Of a stretch of DNA of 64,000 bases, positions 17,207-26,111 are shown piece by piece (the first letter of the stretch is position 1; each line of letters begins with the position of its first letter). Below the pieces are notes generated by a model. That model was not told the DNA's origin, made no database searches, and saw nothing but the letters and a program-made list of their open reading frames with translations. Made by a program: the position numbers and the translations under genes. Source of the DNA: G963667675 sp965197565 (GTDB lineage: Bacteria; Chloroflexota; Dehalococcoidia; Lucifugimonadales; UBA3495); assembly GCA_965197565.1 (NCBI GenBank), contig CBDANK010000003.1:310001-374000 (forward strand). The letters are read 5' to 3'.

Positions 17207-17230
17207 AAGCAATGCGTTATTGCATTGCTT
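17207..17230 (+). terminator. Hairpin after the alpha/beta hydrolase gene
   Basis: AAGCAATGC and its exact complement flank the six-base loop GTTATT, 17 bases after the stop at 17190. There is no U-tract, so it may act as an mRNA 3' end stabiliser, a weak terminator or a leftover operator of the broken toxin-antitoxin locus that follows. Confidence 0.4.
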
Positions 17231-17293
17231 CGGCGATGGGTCCATTGTATTCCGCCGGCTACACAAGCAAATTGTAACTGGGGCGGCGATTCA

Positions 17294-17545
17294 TAGTTTT
17301 CGGGTCTTGATGAGGAAATCGACACGCTTGCAAAACGGACTGGCACAAACCAGCTAACTTTCCTGGAAGAGGCGGAGGCAGTCTTTGGCGGGATAGAGTA
17401 TTTCGACGTGACTAAAAAGAACGGCTGCATTGTGCTTACACCGGTCCACATCTCTCCGGCGGACGCGGTAAGGGAGAAGCTGGACCGGATAGGGATCACC
17501 GAGGATGACATTGCCGACGCAGTGGCTTGGGCCCGCCGGGAGTGA
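17294..17545 (+). pseudogene. VapB/AbrB-like antitoxin remnant
   Basis: An open frame without any usable start codon at its beginning encodes a segment ending in SPADAVREKLDRIGITEDDI and ADAVAWARRE. That C-terminus, with KLDRIGITEDDIADAVAWAR, is typical of the small antitoxins that precede PIN-domain toxins, and VTKKNGCIVLTP resembles the AbrB-type beta hairpin. A stop codon at 17294-17296 and the absence of ATG/GTG upstream suggest the 5' part was lost or mutated. Its stop overlaps the GTG of the PIN gene. Confidence 0.55.
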
Positions 17546-17964
17546 ACCGGCAGTTTCGGCTGGTCCTTGACACCAACGTGCTCGCTTCAGCGCTTCGGTT
17601 TCCGCAACGGTCATTGTTTTGGATTCGGACATCATGGCAATCGGGTGTCATATTGCCGTTGCGAAGCAGCTATACCACCGCGGAATTAGTCCGAGTGCTT
17701 TAATACCCGAAATTCAGATTAACCAGCGAAGAACGGACAGCCTTGTTAGATGACTATCTACCTTGGTGCGAGATGATTACCATGCCGGAATTGCTGAGCG
17801 TACCGAACTGCCGCGACCCTCACGACCGTCCCTTCCTTGAACTGACGCTGGCCGGCGGCGTGGATGCCCTTGTGACAAGCGACACCGACCTGCTCGCTCT
17901 GGTGCCGGAGTTCTCCGTTCCAATAATCACTCCCAGGGAGTTGCAAGGGCGCTCGGAATCTTAA
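17542..17964 (+). pseudogene. PIN-domain toxin interrupted by an in-frame TAA
   Basis: The frame starts GTG with NRQFRLVLDTNVLASAL, the first acidic motif of PIN ribonucleases, continues to TTAELVRVL, meets TAA at 17701-17703, and resumes in the same frame with YPKFRLTSEERTALL and the later acidic motif DPHDRPFLELTLAGGVDALV followed by TSDTDLLAL and PIITPRELQ. These are the expected segments in the expected order for COG1569-type putative toxins. One nonsense change therefore splits an otherwise complete 140-codon gene; the acidic active site cannot be assembled from the 53-residue first part. Confidence 0.75.
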
Positions 17965-18136
17965 AGGTGACCAACTCGGTATATTAGCAAAGCGCCAAGG
18001 GAAGCTGACCCCCGCCTAAGCCCGCAAAACACAGCACAGTCATAGACACAGGCGCAGCGGATTGGACACGGGAGGCGTTGCGGGAGCAGATGCGAGCGGG
18101 GCGTCGGGTTAGGAGATTGCACCGGCGGATGAATTG
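17965..18136 (+). other. Spacer with a possible truncated reading frame
   Basis: An open frame from 18009 to the stop TGA at 18135-18137 ends in REQMRAGRRVRRLHRRMN and its stop overlaps the ATG of the methyltransferase gene (TGATG). It has no usable start codon and no recognised family, so it may be the tail of a lost gene that was translationally coupled. Otherwise nothing is seen. Confidence 0.3.
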
Positions 18137-19198
18137 ATGGACAAGAGGGTTATTGTTCCCCATGTGTTGGACAGTGCAGTCGCAAAGATCGTGGAGTCCG
18201 ATTTCGACTGGCGCACCGACGGGACGAGTGCTGCTGAAAAACTCCGTTGGGTCAATGAGGCCCGGGATTCTCTTGGCCTGTTGCGGTCCCTGGAAAGCCC
18301 GGATTATGTCGACAAGATGGTGGCGCTGCTTTACGTTGTCCGGTATCAGCTTTCACACATTAACCTGGCGTACTCAATAATCAAGGCGATGGAGGAGCAA
18401 GCGGGCACCGGTAATTCGATGTTGGTGGACAATGGTAAGCTGCACGTTGTCGACTTTGGCTGCGGCGCATTGGCCATGCAATTCGGGATAGCGTTGGCAG
18501 TGACGGACGCCTTGGAACAAGGGCAGGTGATTTCAGAGGTCAGGATTGATTCAATAGATACCAGTAGACCCATGCTTGATATAGGCAGGAGGATTTGGGC
18601 TGAGTTCAGGGGTATTATCAGCCAGGACGTTCACCTCCAAGCACTGAAAACGGCGTGCAATCTAATACAGAAACACTACAGGGTGTACACTGATTACCAT
18701 TCAGTACAGAAAATTCCCGATGCCGATAGTTGGATTAGCGCAATCCACATTGTCTATGACAGTAACAGGCAGGATGTTAAAGATGCCCTGTCCAGCCTGC
18801 ACGAAGTAATCGTCCCCGACACAGGACTTATAACCTGCTATGGCGATGCGCAGAATCCGGGCAACATTCCGATCGTGAATCACGTGTCGCCATTCGGAAA
18901 GAGATACCGACTATTTCAATTATCGTCATCCCGGATTGTTCCTCAGTTTGCCAGCGTATTAAACAATTCTCTCATTGCCGGGGTCGCCAGAGAATGGGGT
19001 TTTTTCGCTCCGGGTTGGTATGATACTTATTGTGATTGGCCTGACCACACCACAGCCTTTATCTACTCAGGGAAGCGACGGGGCGATGCTGAACAGCCCG
19101 CATCAATATTCAATTTTTTGCAGAAACTCTTCCGGGTGGCTGCCGCTGCCACCGGCGGCGATTCCCGAGAACATCGGCGAGACCACCGTCGTCTATAA
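18137..19198 (+). CDS. Class I SAM-dependent methyltransferase-like protein
   Basis: 353-residue protein. A Rossmann methyltransferase motif I is visible at LHVVDFGCGALAMQFGIA (about residues 113-130), followed by IDSIDTSRPMLDIGRRIW, which fits the acidic loop at the end of strand 2, and later AIHIVYDSN resembles motif post-II. The target is unknown. The last 37 residues are translated from DNA that also encodes the start of the radical SAM gene in another frame and look low in conservation. The gene overlap suggests the two act together. Confidence 0.6.
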   Translation: MDKRVIVPHVLDSAVAKIVESDFDWRTDGTSAAEKLRWVNEARDSLGLLRSLESPDYVDKMVALLYVVRYQLSHINLAYSIIKAMEEQAGTGNSMLVDNGKLHVVDFGCGALAMQFGIALAVTDALEQGQVISEVRIDSIDTSRPMLDIGRRIWAEFRGIISQDVHLQALKTACNLIQKHYRVYTDYHSVQKIPDADSWISAIHIVYDSNRQDVKDALSSLHEVIVPDTGLITCYGDAQNPGNIPIVNHVSPFGKRYRLFQLSSSRIVPQFASVLNNSLIAGVAREWGFFAPGWYDTYCDWPDHTTAFIYSGKRRGDAEQPASIFNFLQKLFRVAAAATGGDSREHRRDHRRL

Positions 19199-20043
19199 TC
19201 CCGCCCGGGAGATTCTGACTCGCGCCACCGGGTTCATGGATGCTTACGACTTTACGCTGAACCCCTACAGTGGTTGCTCCTTCGGTTGTACCTATTGCTA
19301 CGCCGCCTTTTTCAGCCGCGACGTTGATAAGCGGGACAGTTGGGGCTATTGGGTCAGCGTCAAGGAAAACGCCGTCGAGTTGCTGGAAAAGCGGCTGAAA
19401 AGGCGCCCGGAGTCGCTGGACGGCAAGCTGATTTACATGAGCAGCGTTACCGACCCCTACCAGCCAGTGGAGCGGGAATTGAAGTTGACCCGCCGTTTGC
19501 TGGAGGTGATGGCTGATGGGCATACGCCCAAGCTGGTTGTCCAGACCCGCAGCCCCGACGTGGTGCGCGACTGCGACCTGTTCCGCCGCATTGAGGAGAA
19601 CGGCGGGCGGGTGCAGGTGAATATGACCGTCACCACCGACGACGAGGACATCCGGCGCACCTTCGAACCCTTCTGCCCATCCAATCCGGCGCGGCTGCGG
19701 GCCATCGGCGCGGTGCAGGCTGAAGGTGTTGACGCCTGCATCACTATGACGCCACTGCTGCTGGTCAACAGCACCTATGCCTTCGCCGACAGCCTTCGCG
19801 ACACGGGCGTCCAGAAGTTTCATCGCCCAACCCTTCCACTTCCAACGAGGGAAGTTCCTGGCCGGCACTCGAGAGCAAGCTTTCGACCTGATGGCCCAGA
19901 AGTTGGGTTGTGACCGGAAGTCGTTCCGTACCGAGTACCTGGAGCACTACAGAATGGTCTTCCAGGTGTTGAAGGATGCTTTGCCGGAGTTGGGCGAGGG
20001 TAAGGACGGATTCAGACCGCCCTTCGAAGACGATATGCAATAA
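19086..20043 (+). pseudogene. SPL-type radical SAM protein, frameshifted
   Basis: Encodes a radical SAM enzyme of the spore-photoproduct-lyase-like group, which contains GCSFGCTYCYAAFF with the CxxxCxxC iron-sulfur motif, SSVTDPYQPVERELKLTR and VQTRSPDVVRDCDLF. At about 19818-19820 one extra T shifts the frame; dropping it joins GVQKF to IAQPFHFQRGKFLAGTRE and LMAQKLGCDRKSFRTEYL, the expected C-terminus that ends at 20043. As sequenced the protein would be cut short and end in an unrelated tail. The start at 19086 is chosen because the family N-terminus (YNPAREILTRATGFM) follows soon after. Confidence 0.75.
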
Positions 20044-20133
20044 GGGACAACCGTCGAAAAGTTCAGGACAGTTTAGCGAAAGATGGTAAGCCTTCTAAAC
20101 TGGGTATAACCGAACGATTGAAGGGGGTGACCA

Positions 20134-20499
20134 GTGGACGCAGATGTTAGACGGGCCTTGGAGCAAGACCGGACCATCGATATTACTACCACCGGCAGAA
20201 AGACCGGGCAGCCCCGGCGCACCGAAATATGGTTCCATAACCTGGAGGGCCGTTTGTTTATTACCGGCACCCCGGGACGGCGGGACTGGATGGCCAACCT
20301 AGTGGCCCACCCCGAGTTTACTTTCCACTTGAAGCAAAGCGCCCGAGCGGACCTGCCGGCCCGGGCCACTCCGGTCTGGGACAACTCCAAGCGCCGCGAT
20401 CTCATGGCCCGGATTCAGAGCAAGCTGGAGGGCTATCGGGACCTCGACGCCTGGGTCAAAGACAGCCCTCTGGTGGAAGTGGAGCTTATCAACCCCTAG
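20134..20499 (+). CDS. Deazaflavin (F420)-dependent nitroreductase-like protein
   Basis: 121-residue split-barrel protein of the DDN (deazaflavin-dependent nitroreductase)/F420 quinone reductase family. The family signature is ITTTGRKTGQPRRTEIWF at the N-terminus followed by LFITGTPGRRDWMANL and HPEFTFHLK. Such proteins reduce quinones, nitro compounds or biliverdin with F420H2. GTG start at 20134 with GGGGGTGA upstream. No F420 biosynthesis gene lies in the window. It is compatible with the several F420-type LLM genes nearby. Confidence 0.87.
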   Translation: MDADVRRALEQDRTIDITTTGRKTGQPRRTEIWFHNLEGRLFITGTPGRRDWMANLVAHPEFTFHLKQSARADLPARATPVWDNSKRRDLMARIQSKLEGYRDLDAWVKDSPLVEVELINP

Positions 20500-20516
20500 A
20501 CCGCTTCTGGTCTGGA

Positions 20517-21614
20517 CTAGCGTCCGGCCGGTGCGGGCGCTTGAGCAAAGGCTGGGATCACTTTCTCCCCGAAAAGCCTGATGGAATTCATCACCATCTC
20601 ATCGGACATTGCCCCGAACCGGAACCTGACTCCGAGCATATCGAAGCCAGTGACTTTTTGCGCTTCCCTGATCCGTTGAATCACGGTCTCGGGACTTCCC
20701 ACGTAGGCCAAGCCATTTTCCAGCCAGAAGTCAATGCCGCTCCGGGTTCCCCTGAACATAGCCTGTCCTTCTTGACGCTGTGTATCTCCTGGTGCGACAT
20801 TAAAGTAGCCTATCTTCGGTATCGAGTTATATTTATTGTCACCCCACGCATAGGCCTGAGGCAAATAGGTGGCGATTTCCTTATAGGCCTGCTCGTCGGT
20901 CTCCGCAACATAGGCGCTTCTGGCAAGGTAGGTGCGGGGCATGTTTTGCTCGTGGCCCGCTTCCTTGCATAGTTGCCTAAACAAGCCGAAGGTTTCAGCA
21001 ACCTCCTCGTCTCGTCTCATGAACGCGCCAAGACTGGCATGATTGGCCGCAGCCCACTCTAGGGACTCTCGGCTGCGACCGGCATACCAGATAGGCGGGT
21101 GGGGTTTCTGGTAAGGTCTGGGCAATGCAATCGCGTTGTCCAATTGCCAATACTTGCCGTCATAGGTAACGCATTCCTCGGTCCACGCCTTCTTTACGAT
21201 CTCCATGAACTCGGGAAATCTTGAGCGCCGTTCGGAGTACGGCAGGTTCCAGCGGTCGGTCTCGAACCGGTCGGCCCCAGAACCTACTCCGGGTTCCAGC
21301 CGGCCCCGGGATAGCTGGTCGATCATAGCCGTGTCCATAGCAAAGCGCATGGGATGGTGGAAAGGCGTGGCTATGACCATCTGGGAAAACCGAATGGTAC
21401 TGGTGCGCTGACTTAGGGCGCCCAGATAGACCATCGGAGAAATCTGGCCGGTGGTGGTGTTTTGGTGTTCGATGAAGAAGTAGTATGTAAAACCCAACTC
21501 TTCCGCAAGTTGCACTTCTTGAATCAAGGTCTCGTAGCGGTCCACCGCCTCCGGGACATCATCGAAGAAGTTAAGTAGGCCATCATCCGCCAACGCAAAA
21601 TCTATCTGTGCCAT
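20517..21614 (-). CDS. LLM-class flavin-dependent oxidoreductase
   Basis: 365-residue luciferase-like monooxygenase. TYYFFIEHQN and the LSRGRLEPGVGSGADRFE loop are the flavin-binding segments; RPYQKPHPPIWYAGRSRESLEWAA is the conserved C-terminal barrel motif. This is nearer to flavin-dependent alkanal-monooxygenase-like members than to the F420 class. AGGAGGTAA precedes the ATG. Substrate unknown. It is convergent with the F420-type gene before it. Confidence 0.87.
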   Translation of the reverse strand: MAQIDFALADDGLLNFFDDVPEAVDRYETLIQEVQLAEELGFTYYFFIEHQNTTTGQISPMVYLGALSQRTSTIRFSQMVIATPFHHPMRFAMDTAMIDQLSRGRLEPGVGSGADRFETDRWNLPYSERRSRFPEFMEIVKKAWTEECVTYDGKYWQLDNAIALPRPYQKPHPPIWYAGRSRESLEWAAANHASLGAFMRRDEEVAETFGLFRQLCKEAGHEQNMPRTYLARSAYVAETDEQAYKEIATYLPQAYAWGDNKYNSIPKIGYFNVAPGDTQRQEGQAMFRGTRSGIDFWLENGLAYVGSPETVIQRIREAQKVTGFDMLGVRFRFGAMSDEMVMNSIRLFGEKVIPAFAQAPAPAGR

Positions 21615-21818
21615 GCGTTACCTCCTGATAGTATTGAACAACTTGGCCCGAAGCCCGATATACGCACTAGATTAATTGATAGCAGCACTCAGTTGCTGGT
21701 TCATTATATGCCTATCATCTAAATACCTACAATGGATTGGATATGGCTGGGGTCAAACGTCTTAAAGAGCCCAACCCTGACTGTGCCATTCAGCCCAATC
21801 GTCGATACTAAGCCAAGC

Positions 21819-21847
21819 TTGACACGGGGTGTCACCGACCTTACGAT
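21819..21847 (+). promoter_or_regulatory. Sigma-70-type promoter of the first DUF1800 gene
   Basis: TTGACA at 21819-21824 and TACGAT at 21842-21847 are separated by 17 bases. The same pair with the same spacer recurs at 23323-23351 before the second DUF1800 gene, including shared flanking bases, which supports it as a real, duplicated promoter. Confidence 0.7.
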
Positions 21848-21903
21848 GATATTTGTTAGCGTTATTAGAAAGTTATCATTCTTTGACTCCGGGAGGAACG
21901 ATC

Positions 21904-23310
21904 ATGCCTAGCCGGGAAGACATTGCGTTGATGGCCCACTTGATGCGCCGCGCTGGATTCGGCGCTTCACGGGATGAGTTGGAGGCCCGCGTTGCGGTAG
22001 GCTACGAAGCCACAGTGGAGGAGTTGGTCGACCCGGAAAGCCAGCCGCCGGTGGATGAAGACATCCTGTACCGGTACTTGCCGGGCTTGGAAGGAGCCTT
22101 GGCCCCGGTGCATGTGCAAGCCGATTGGGTGTATCGGATGATCAACACCCAACGCCCCCTAGAGGAAAAGATGGTCCTGTTCTGGCACCAGTTGTTCGCC
22201 ACCGGCAACTCCAAGGTGGACAACCCGCCGGAGCTTCTGGAGCAGGTCGCCATGTTCCGCCGCCACGGCTTGGGGAGCTTCCGAGACCTGTTGGTGGAAC
22301 TGGCTAAGAACCCGGCCATGATCTATTGGCTGGACAACAACGGCAACCACAAGGGCGCCATCAACGAAAACTGGGGCCGGGAGTTGATGGAGTTGTTCTC
22401 CTTGGGCGTGGGCAACTACTCCGAGGATGACATCAAGGATGCCTCCCGCGCCTTTACCGGCTGGACCATAGCCACCAAGATTCCCCGCCTGCCACTGGGG
22501 CGGTTTTACTGGAGTTTCGAGTACAAACCCGAGGACCATGACGATGGCGAAAAGACTTTTTTGGGGCAGACCGGCCGCTTCAACGGCGAGGATATTATCG
22601 ACATCATAGTCAAACAGCCTGCCACCTCCCGGTTCCTGGCCCGCCACCTCTATAACTTCTTCGTGGCCGACGAGGTCCAGGTCCCCAGTTGGGACATCAC
22701 TCCTCCCAGAGACCCCGAGGCCATCGAGACATTGATCCAGACTTATAACCAGTCCGGCGGCGACATCCGGAACATTTTGTGTGTCCTCTTCAACTCCGAT
22801 TTTTTTAAAGACGCCCGGTTTGCCCGCGTCAAAGGCCCCGCCGAGTTGGTGGTGGGCACCTCGCGGATGGTCGGCAAGTTTAAGGACCCCATGCCCGAGG
22901 ACTATAGCAAGCTCGCTTTCGAGTGCGCCTACCAGGGCCAAGAGTTGCTTAACCCGCCCAGTGTCGAAAGCTGGCACACCGGCCCTGAGTGGATTGACGG
23001 AGGCGCATTGGTCCGCCGGGTGAATTTCGCCGCCGGCCTCTTGGGAGACACGGCCCTGCCCGGTGTACGCTCCATGGTTGAGCACATCAAGGCCCAAGGC
23101 CCCCTCTCTCCGCAGCAGTTGTTGGACCAGTGTTTGGAGGTTGTTGGACCCTTGGATGTCAGCGACTCCACCCGTGTTGAATTGTTGGAGCAGGCCCAAG
23201 AAGGCGGCGAGTTGCGCTGGGACACGGAACAGGAATACAGCGCTTCGGAGAAGAGAATAGGGGTAATGCTGGCTTTGATAGCCGCGTCAAGAGACTACCA
23301 GTTGGCATAG
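21904..23310 (+). CDS. DUF1800 domain-containing protein (first paralogue)
   Basis: 468-residue DUF1800 protein. DUF1800 genes are usually found beside DUF1501 genes, as here. Visible family segments: MAHLMRRAGFGASRDELEA at the start, LFWHQLFATGNSKV, and the block PAMIYWLDNNGNHKGAINE through ENWGRELMELFSLGVGNYSE. No signal peptide is seen, whereas many homologues are exported, so a cytoplasmic or unusual location is possible. GGGAGGA precedes ATG 21904; an in-frame upstream codon at 21853 is rejected. Nearly all segments are repeated in the next gene. Biochemical role unknown. Confidence 0.85.
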   Translation: MPSREDIALMAHLMRRAGFGASRDELEARVAVGYEATVEELVDPESQPPVDEDILYRYLPGLEGALAPVHVQADWVYRMINTQRPLEEKMVLFWHQLFATGNSKVDNPPELLEQVAMFRRHGLGSFRDLLVELAKNPAMIYWLDNNGNHKGAINENWGRELMELFSLGVGNYSEDDIKDASRAFTGWTIATKIPRLPLGRFYWSFEYKPEDHDDGEKTFLGQTGRFNGEDIIDIIVKQPATSRFLARHLYNFFVADEVQVPSWDITPPRDPEAIETLIQTYNQSGGDIRNILCVLFNSDFFKDARFARVKGPAELVVGTSRMVGKFKDPMPEDYSKLAFECAYQGQELLNPPSVESWHTGPEWIDGGALVRRVNFAAGLLGDTALPGVRSMVEHIKAQGPLSPQQLLDQCLEVVGPLDVSDSTRVELLEQAQEGGELRWDTEQEYSASEKRIGVMLALIAASRDYQLA

Positions 23311-23322
23311 GCGCAAGGCGGC

Positions 23323-23351
23323 TTGACACGGCTTCCCACTGACCTTACGAT
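23323..23351 (+). promoter_or_regulatory. Sigma-70-type promoter of the second DUF1800 gene
   Basis: TTGACA at 23323-23328 and TACGAT at 23346-23351 with a 17-base spacer. The context from GCTTGACACGG to ACCTTACGATG matches the promoter at 21819, so the duplication of the gene included its promoter. Confidence 0.7.
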
Positions 23352-23407
23352 GGCATTTATAGTGAGCTGTTAGGAAAGCATCATTTCCGGTCATGGGAGG
23401 GGTAACC

Positions 23408-24811
23408 ATGCCAGATCGAGACGATATTGCATTGATGGCGCACTTGATGCGCCGCGCCGCCTTTGGGGCCACGCGCCAAGAGTTGGAGGCCCGCGTAGCA
23501 ACCGGCTACGACGCCACTGTAGAGGAGTTGATCCACCCCGAAAACCAGGCTCCGATAGACGAAGACGTCATGTACCGGTATATGCCGGGCTTTGATGGGT
23601 TTGCGGCGGTGGTCAATAACGGCGCCGACTGGGTATACCGCATGATCAACACCCAACGCCCCCTCGAAGAGAAGATGGCCCTGTTCTGGCACCAGTTGTT
23701 CGCCACCGGCGCGTCCAAAGTGGACGCCGCGCCGGAGCTTGCGGCCCAGATCAGAATGTTCCGCCGCCATGGCTTGGGGAGTTTCCGGGACCTCCTGGTG
23801 GAGTTGGCCAAGAACCCGGCCATGATATTCTGGCTGGACAACAACGGCAACCACAAGGGCGCTATCAACGAAAACTGGGGCCGGGAGTTGCTGGAGCTTT
23901 TCTCCTTGGGCGTGGGCAACTATTCCGAGGACGACATCAAGGAAGCCTCCCGGGCCTTCACCGGGTGGACCATCCCTCCCAAGATTCCGGCTCAACCCTG
24001 GGGCCGCTTCTACTGGAACTTCGAGTTCCAACCCGAGGACCACGACGACGGCGAAAAGACCTTTCTAGGGCAGACCGGCAAATTCAACGGCGACGATATC
24101 ATCGACATCATAGCCAAGCAGCCGGCGGCGGCCCGGTTCCTAGCCCGCCACCTCTACAACTTCTTCGTCGCCGATGAGGTCCAGGTCCCCGCTTGGAACA
24201 TCACGCCGCCCAAGGACCCCCAGGCCATCGAGACGTTGGTCCAGACCTATAACCAGACCGGCGGTGATATCCGGTCGATGTTGCGGACCCTCTTCAAGTC
24301 CGATTTCTTCAAAAACGCTCGATTTGCCCGGGTCAAGAGTCCCGCCGAGTTGGTTGTAGGGACAGCGCGCATGGCCGGCAACTTCAATGGTCCAAGGCCC
24401 GGGTTCACCAGCCTCGCTTTCGAGTGCCTATACCAAGGCCAAGAGTTGCTCAACCCTCCCAGCGTCGAGAGTTGGCACACCGGCTCCGAGTGGATAGACG
24501 GCGGGGCCTTGGTCCGCCGGGTTAATTTCGCCGCGGGTCTCCTGGGAGACACCGCCCTGCCCGGCGTACAGTCCATGGTCCAGCACGTCAAAGCCCAGGG
24601 GCGGCTCTCCCCGGAGCAGTTCTTGGACCAGTGCCTGGACGTGGTTGGACCCTTGGAAGTCAGCGAACTCACTCGCAGCGGATTGCTGGAGCAAGCCGAG
24701 GAAGGCGGCGAGTTGCGCTGGGATACAGAAGAGGAATGCCAGGAATCAGAGAAGCGAATAGGGGTCTTGCTGGCGCTGATAGCCGCTTCAAGAGATTACC
24801 AGTTCGCATAG
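23408..24811 (+). CDS. DUF1800 domain-containing protein (second paralogue)
   Basis: 467-residue tandem paralogue of the preceding gene, colinear over its whole length and identical at most positions, with DNA similarity extending upstream through the promoter. The same conserved block (PAMIFWLDNNGNHKGAINE) is present. Differences cluster in the segment after the second strand (YMPGFDGFAAVVNN versus YLPGLEGALAPVHV) and near the C-terminus. GGGAGGGG lies before ATG 23408. The DUF1501 gene follows after 49 bases, so this copy is the one probably co-transcribed with it. Confidence 0.85.
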   Translation: MPDRDDIALMAHLMRRAAFGATRQELEARVATGYDATVEELIHPENQAPIDEDVMYRYMPGFDGFAAVVNNGADWVYRMINTQRPLEEKMALFWHQLFATGASKVDAAPELAAQIRMFRRHGLGSFRDLLVELAKNPAMIFWLDNNGNHKGAINENWGRELLELFSLGVGNYSEDDIKEASRAFTGWTIPPKIPAQPWGRFYWNFEFQPEDHDDGEKTFLGQTGKFNGDDIIDIIAKQPAAARFLARHLYNFFVADEVQVPAWNITPPKDPQAIETLVQTYNQTGGDIRSMLRTLFKSDFFKNARFARVKSPAELVVGTARMAGNFNGPRPGFTSLAFECLYQGQELLNPPSVESWHTGSEWIDGGALVRRVNFAAGLLGDTALPGVQSMVQHVKAQGRLSPEQFLDQCLDVVGPLEVSELTRSGLLEQAEEGGELRWDTEEECQESEKRIGVLLALIAASRDYQFA

Positions 24812-24860
24812 GAACAGCCGGAAGGTTCTACCAGTTGACATCAGGAAAGGAGGATCGACG

Positions 24861-25997
24861 ATGACGACCACCAAGAAGGACCCCGTAGTAGTCATTTTGC
24901 AAATGACGGGCGCCAACGATTATATGAACACCATTATCCCTTATACCAACCCTCTCTACCACGACAACCGGCCTAGAGTGGGTATACCCCAAGACCAGGT
25001 CCTCCCAATCAATGACGAGTTGGCCTTCAACCCCAACATGGCGCCGGTGAAGAAGCTGTACGACGAAGGCAAGATGGCCATCGTTCACGGCATCGGCTAC
25101 GAGAACTCTCCCCGGTCCCACTTCCGTTCCATGGACATCTGGCACACTTGCGAGCCCGACGCCGTGGGCACCGAAGGCTGGGCGGCCAGGGTCATACGAG
25201 ACTTGGACCCCACTGGCGAGAACGTGCTGAAAGGGGTGAACTTCGGCCAAGGGCTGCCCCGCGCCTTGGCCCTGCGCGGAGTGCCCATCACCTCGGTGTC
25301 CAACCTTGAGTCCTATGGGGTGCTGTCCGGTGTTCCGGGCATAACGGCGGAGCAAGAACATTCCCAGATGTTGGAGCGGTTCGCTCGCATGTACGCTCCG
25401 GCCATAGGCACCGGACCTACCATGGACTACCTGGGGCAAACAGGACGAGACGCGCTGAAAGGGGCCGACATCATCAAGGTCGCTCCCGAAAATTACTCGT
25501 CCACCATAGAGTACGCCGAGACTCCCATCGCCAAGTACTTGAAAGACGTCGCCAGGGTGTACCTGGCCGACCTAGGAACCCAAGTCTTCTATACATCCCA
25601 CGGCAGCTTCGACAGCCACTTTAACCAAATGCCGATGCACACCCAGTTGTGGATCGACATGTCCAGGGCCATCGGCGACTTCTTCGACGACCTGAAGGAG
25701 CATGACGCCGGCGACAACTTAATCATGGTGCTATTCACCGAGTTCGGCCGGCGGGTCCGGGACAACGGCACCGGCACCGACCACGGTGCCGGCGGAGCGG
25801 CCTTCGTCATCGGCAACCAGGTGAAGGGTGGGATGTACAGCACCTATCCTTCTCTTAAACCGGAGGACCTCTCCCAGGGAGACTTGGAGCCCAATTACGA
25901 CTTCCGGGGATTCTACTCCACAGTCATAGACAAGTGGCTGGGTTTGGACCCTGTGCCCATCGTTGGAGGCAAGTTCGAGCAACTGGACTTCGTTTAG
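24861..25997 (+). CDS. DUF1501 domain-containing protein
   Basis: 378-residue DUF1501 protein, a branch of the alkaline-phosphatase/sulfatase superfamily of unknown activity. Segments include VVILQMTGANDYMNTIIPY at the N-terminus, AIVHGIGYENSPRSHFRSM, and TEFGRRVRDNGTGTDHGAGG near residues 290-310, the family's C-terminal D-H motif. Most relatives begin with a Tat signal; this one starts directly at the first strand with MTTTKKDP and shows none. AAGGAGG precedes the ATG. It completes the DUF1800-DUF1501 set. Confidence 0.87.
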   Translation: MTTTKKDPVVVILQMTGANDYMNTIIPYTNPLYHDNRPRVGIPQDQVLPINDELAFNPNMAPVKKLYDEGKMAIVHGIGYENSPRSHFRSMDIWHTCEPDAVGTEGWAARVIRDLDPTGENVLKGVNFGQGLPRALALRGVPITSVSNLESYGVLSGVPGITAEQEHSQMLERFARMYAPAIGTGPTMDYLGQTGRDALKGADIIKVAPENYSSTIEYAETPIAKYLKDVARVYLADLGTQVFYTSHGSFDSHFNQMPMHTQLWIDMSRAIGDFFDDLKEHDAGDNLIMVLFTEFGRRVRDNGTGTDHGAGGAAFVIGNQVKGGMYSTYPSLKPEDLSQGDLEPNYDFRGFYSTVIDKWLGLDPVPIVGGKFEQLDFV

Positions 25998-26042
25998 ACC
26001 AACCCGCCATAAACTAACCTACCATCTGAGGGGTCCAGCTAT

Positions 26043-26088
26043 CAGCAGCCGGTTTTACAATCATGAGGAGCCGGCTGCTGCTGATTTT
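26043..26088 (+). terminator. Terminator after the DUF1501 gene
   Basis: CAGCAGCCGG (26043-26052) pairs with CCGGCTGCTG (26071-26080) around an 18-base loop, followed by CTGATTTTATTT. It ends the DUF1800-DUF1501 unit and isolates the NHL gene. Confidence 0.6.
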
Positions 26089-26111
26089 ATTTGCAACAGG
26101 AGGGCCGCGCA

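Noticed and set aside
16270..17511. Long minus-strand open frame (413 codons) across the alpha/beta hydrolase gene
   Set aside because: Composition has no family resemblance and it lies antisense to a clear hydrolase; GC-rich DNA produces such frames by chance.
17701..17703. In-frame TAA as recoded codon
   Set aside because: TAA is not used for selenocysteine, and the antitoxin is also damaged, so a nonsense mutation is simpler.
19818..19820. Programmed frameshift in the radical SAM gene
   Set aside because: No slippery heptamer or Shine-Dalgarno-like stimulator is seen; an extra T in a short run fits an error or mutation.
22159..23199. Minus-strand 346-codon frame antisense to the DUF1800 gene
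   Set aside because: Same reason; also repeated antisense in the second DUF1800 gene, as expected of a shadow.
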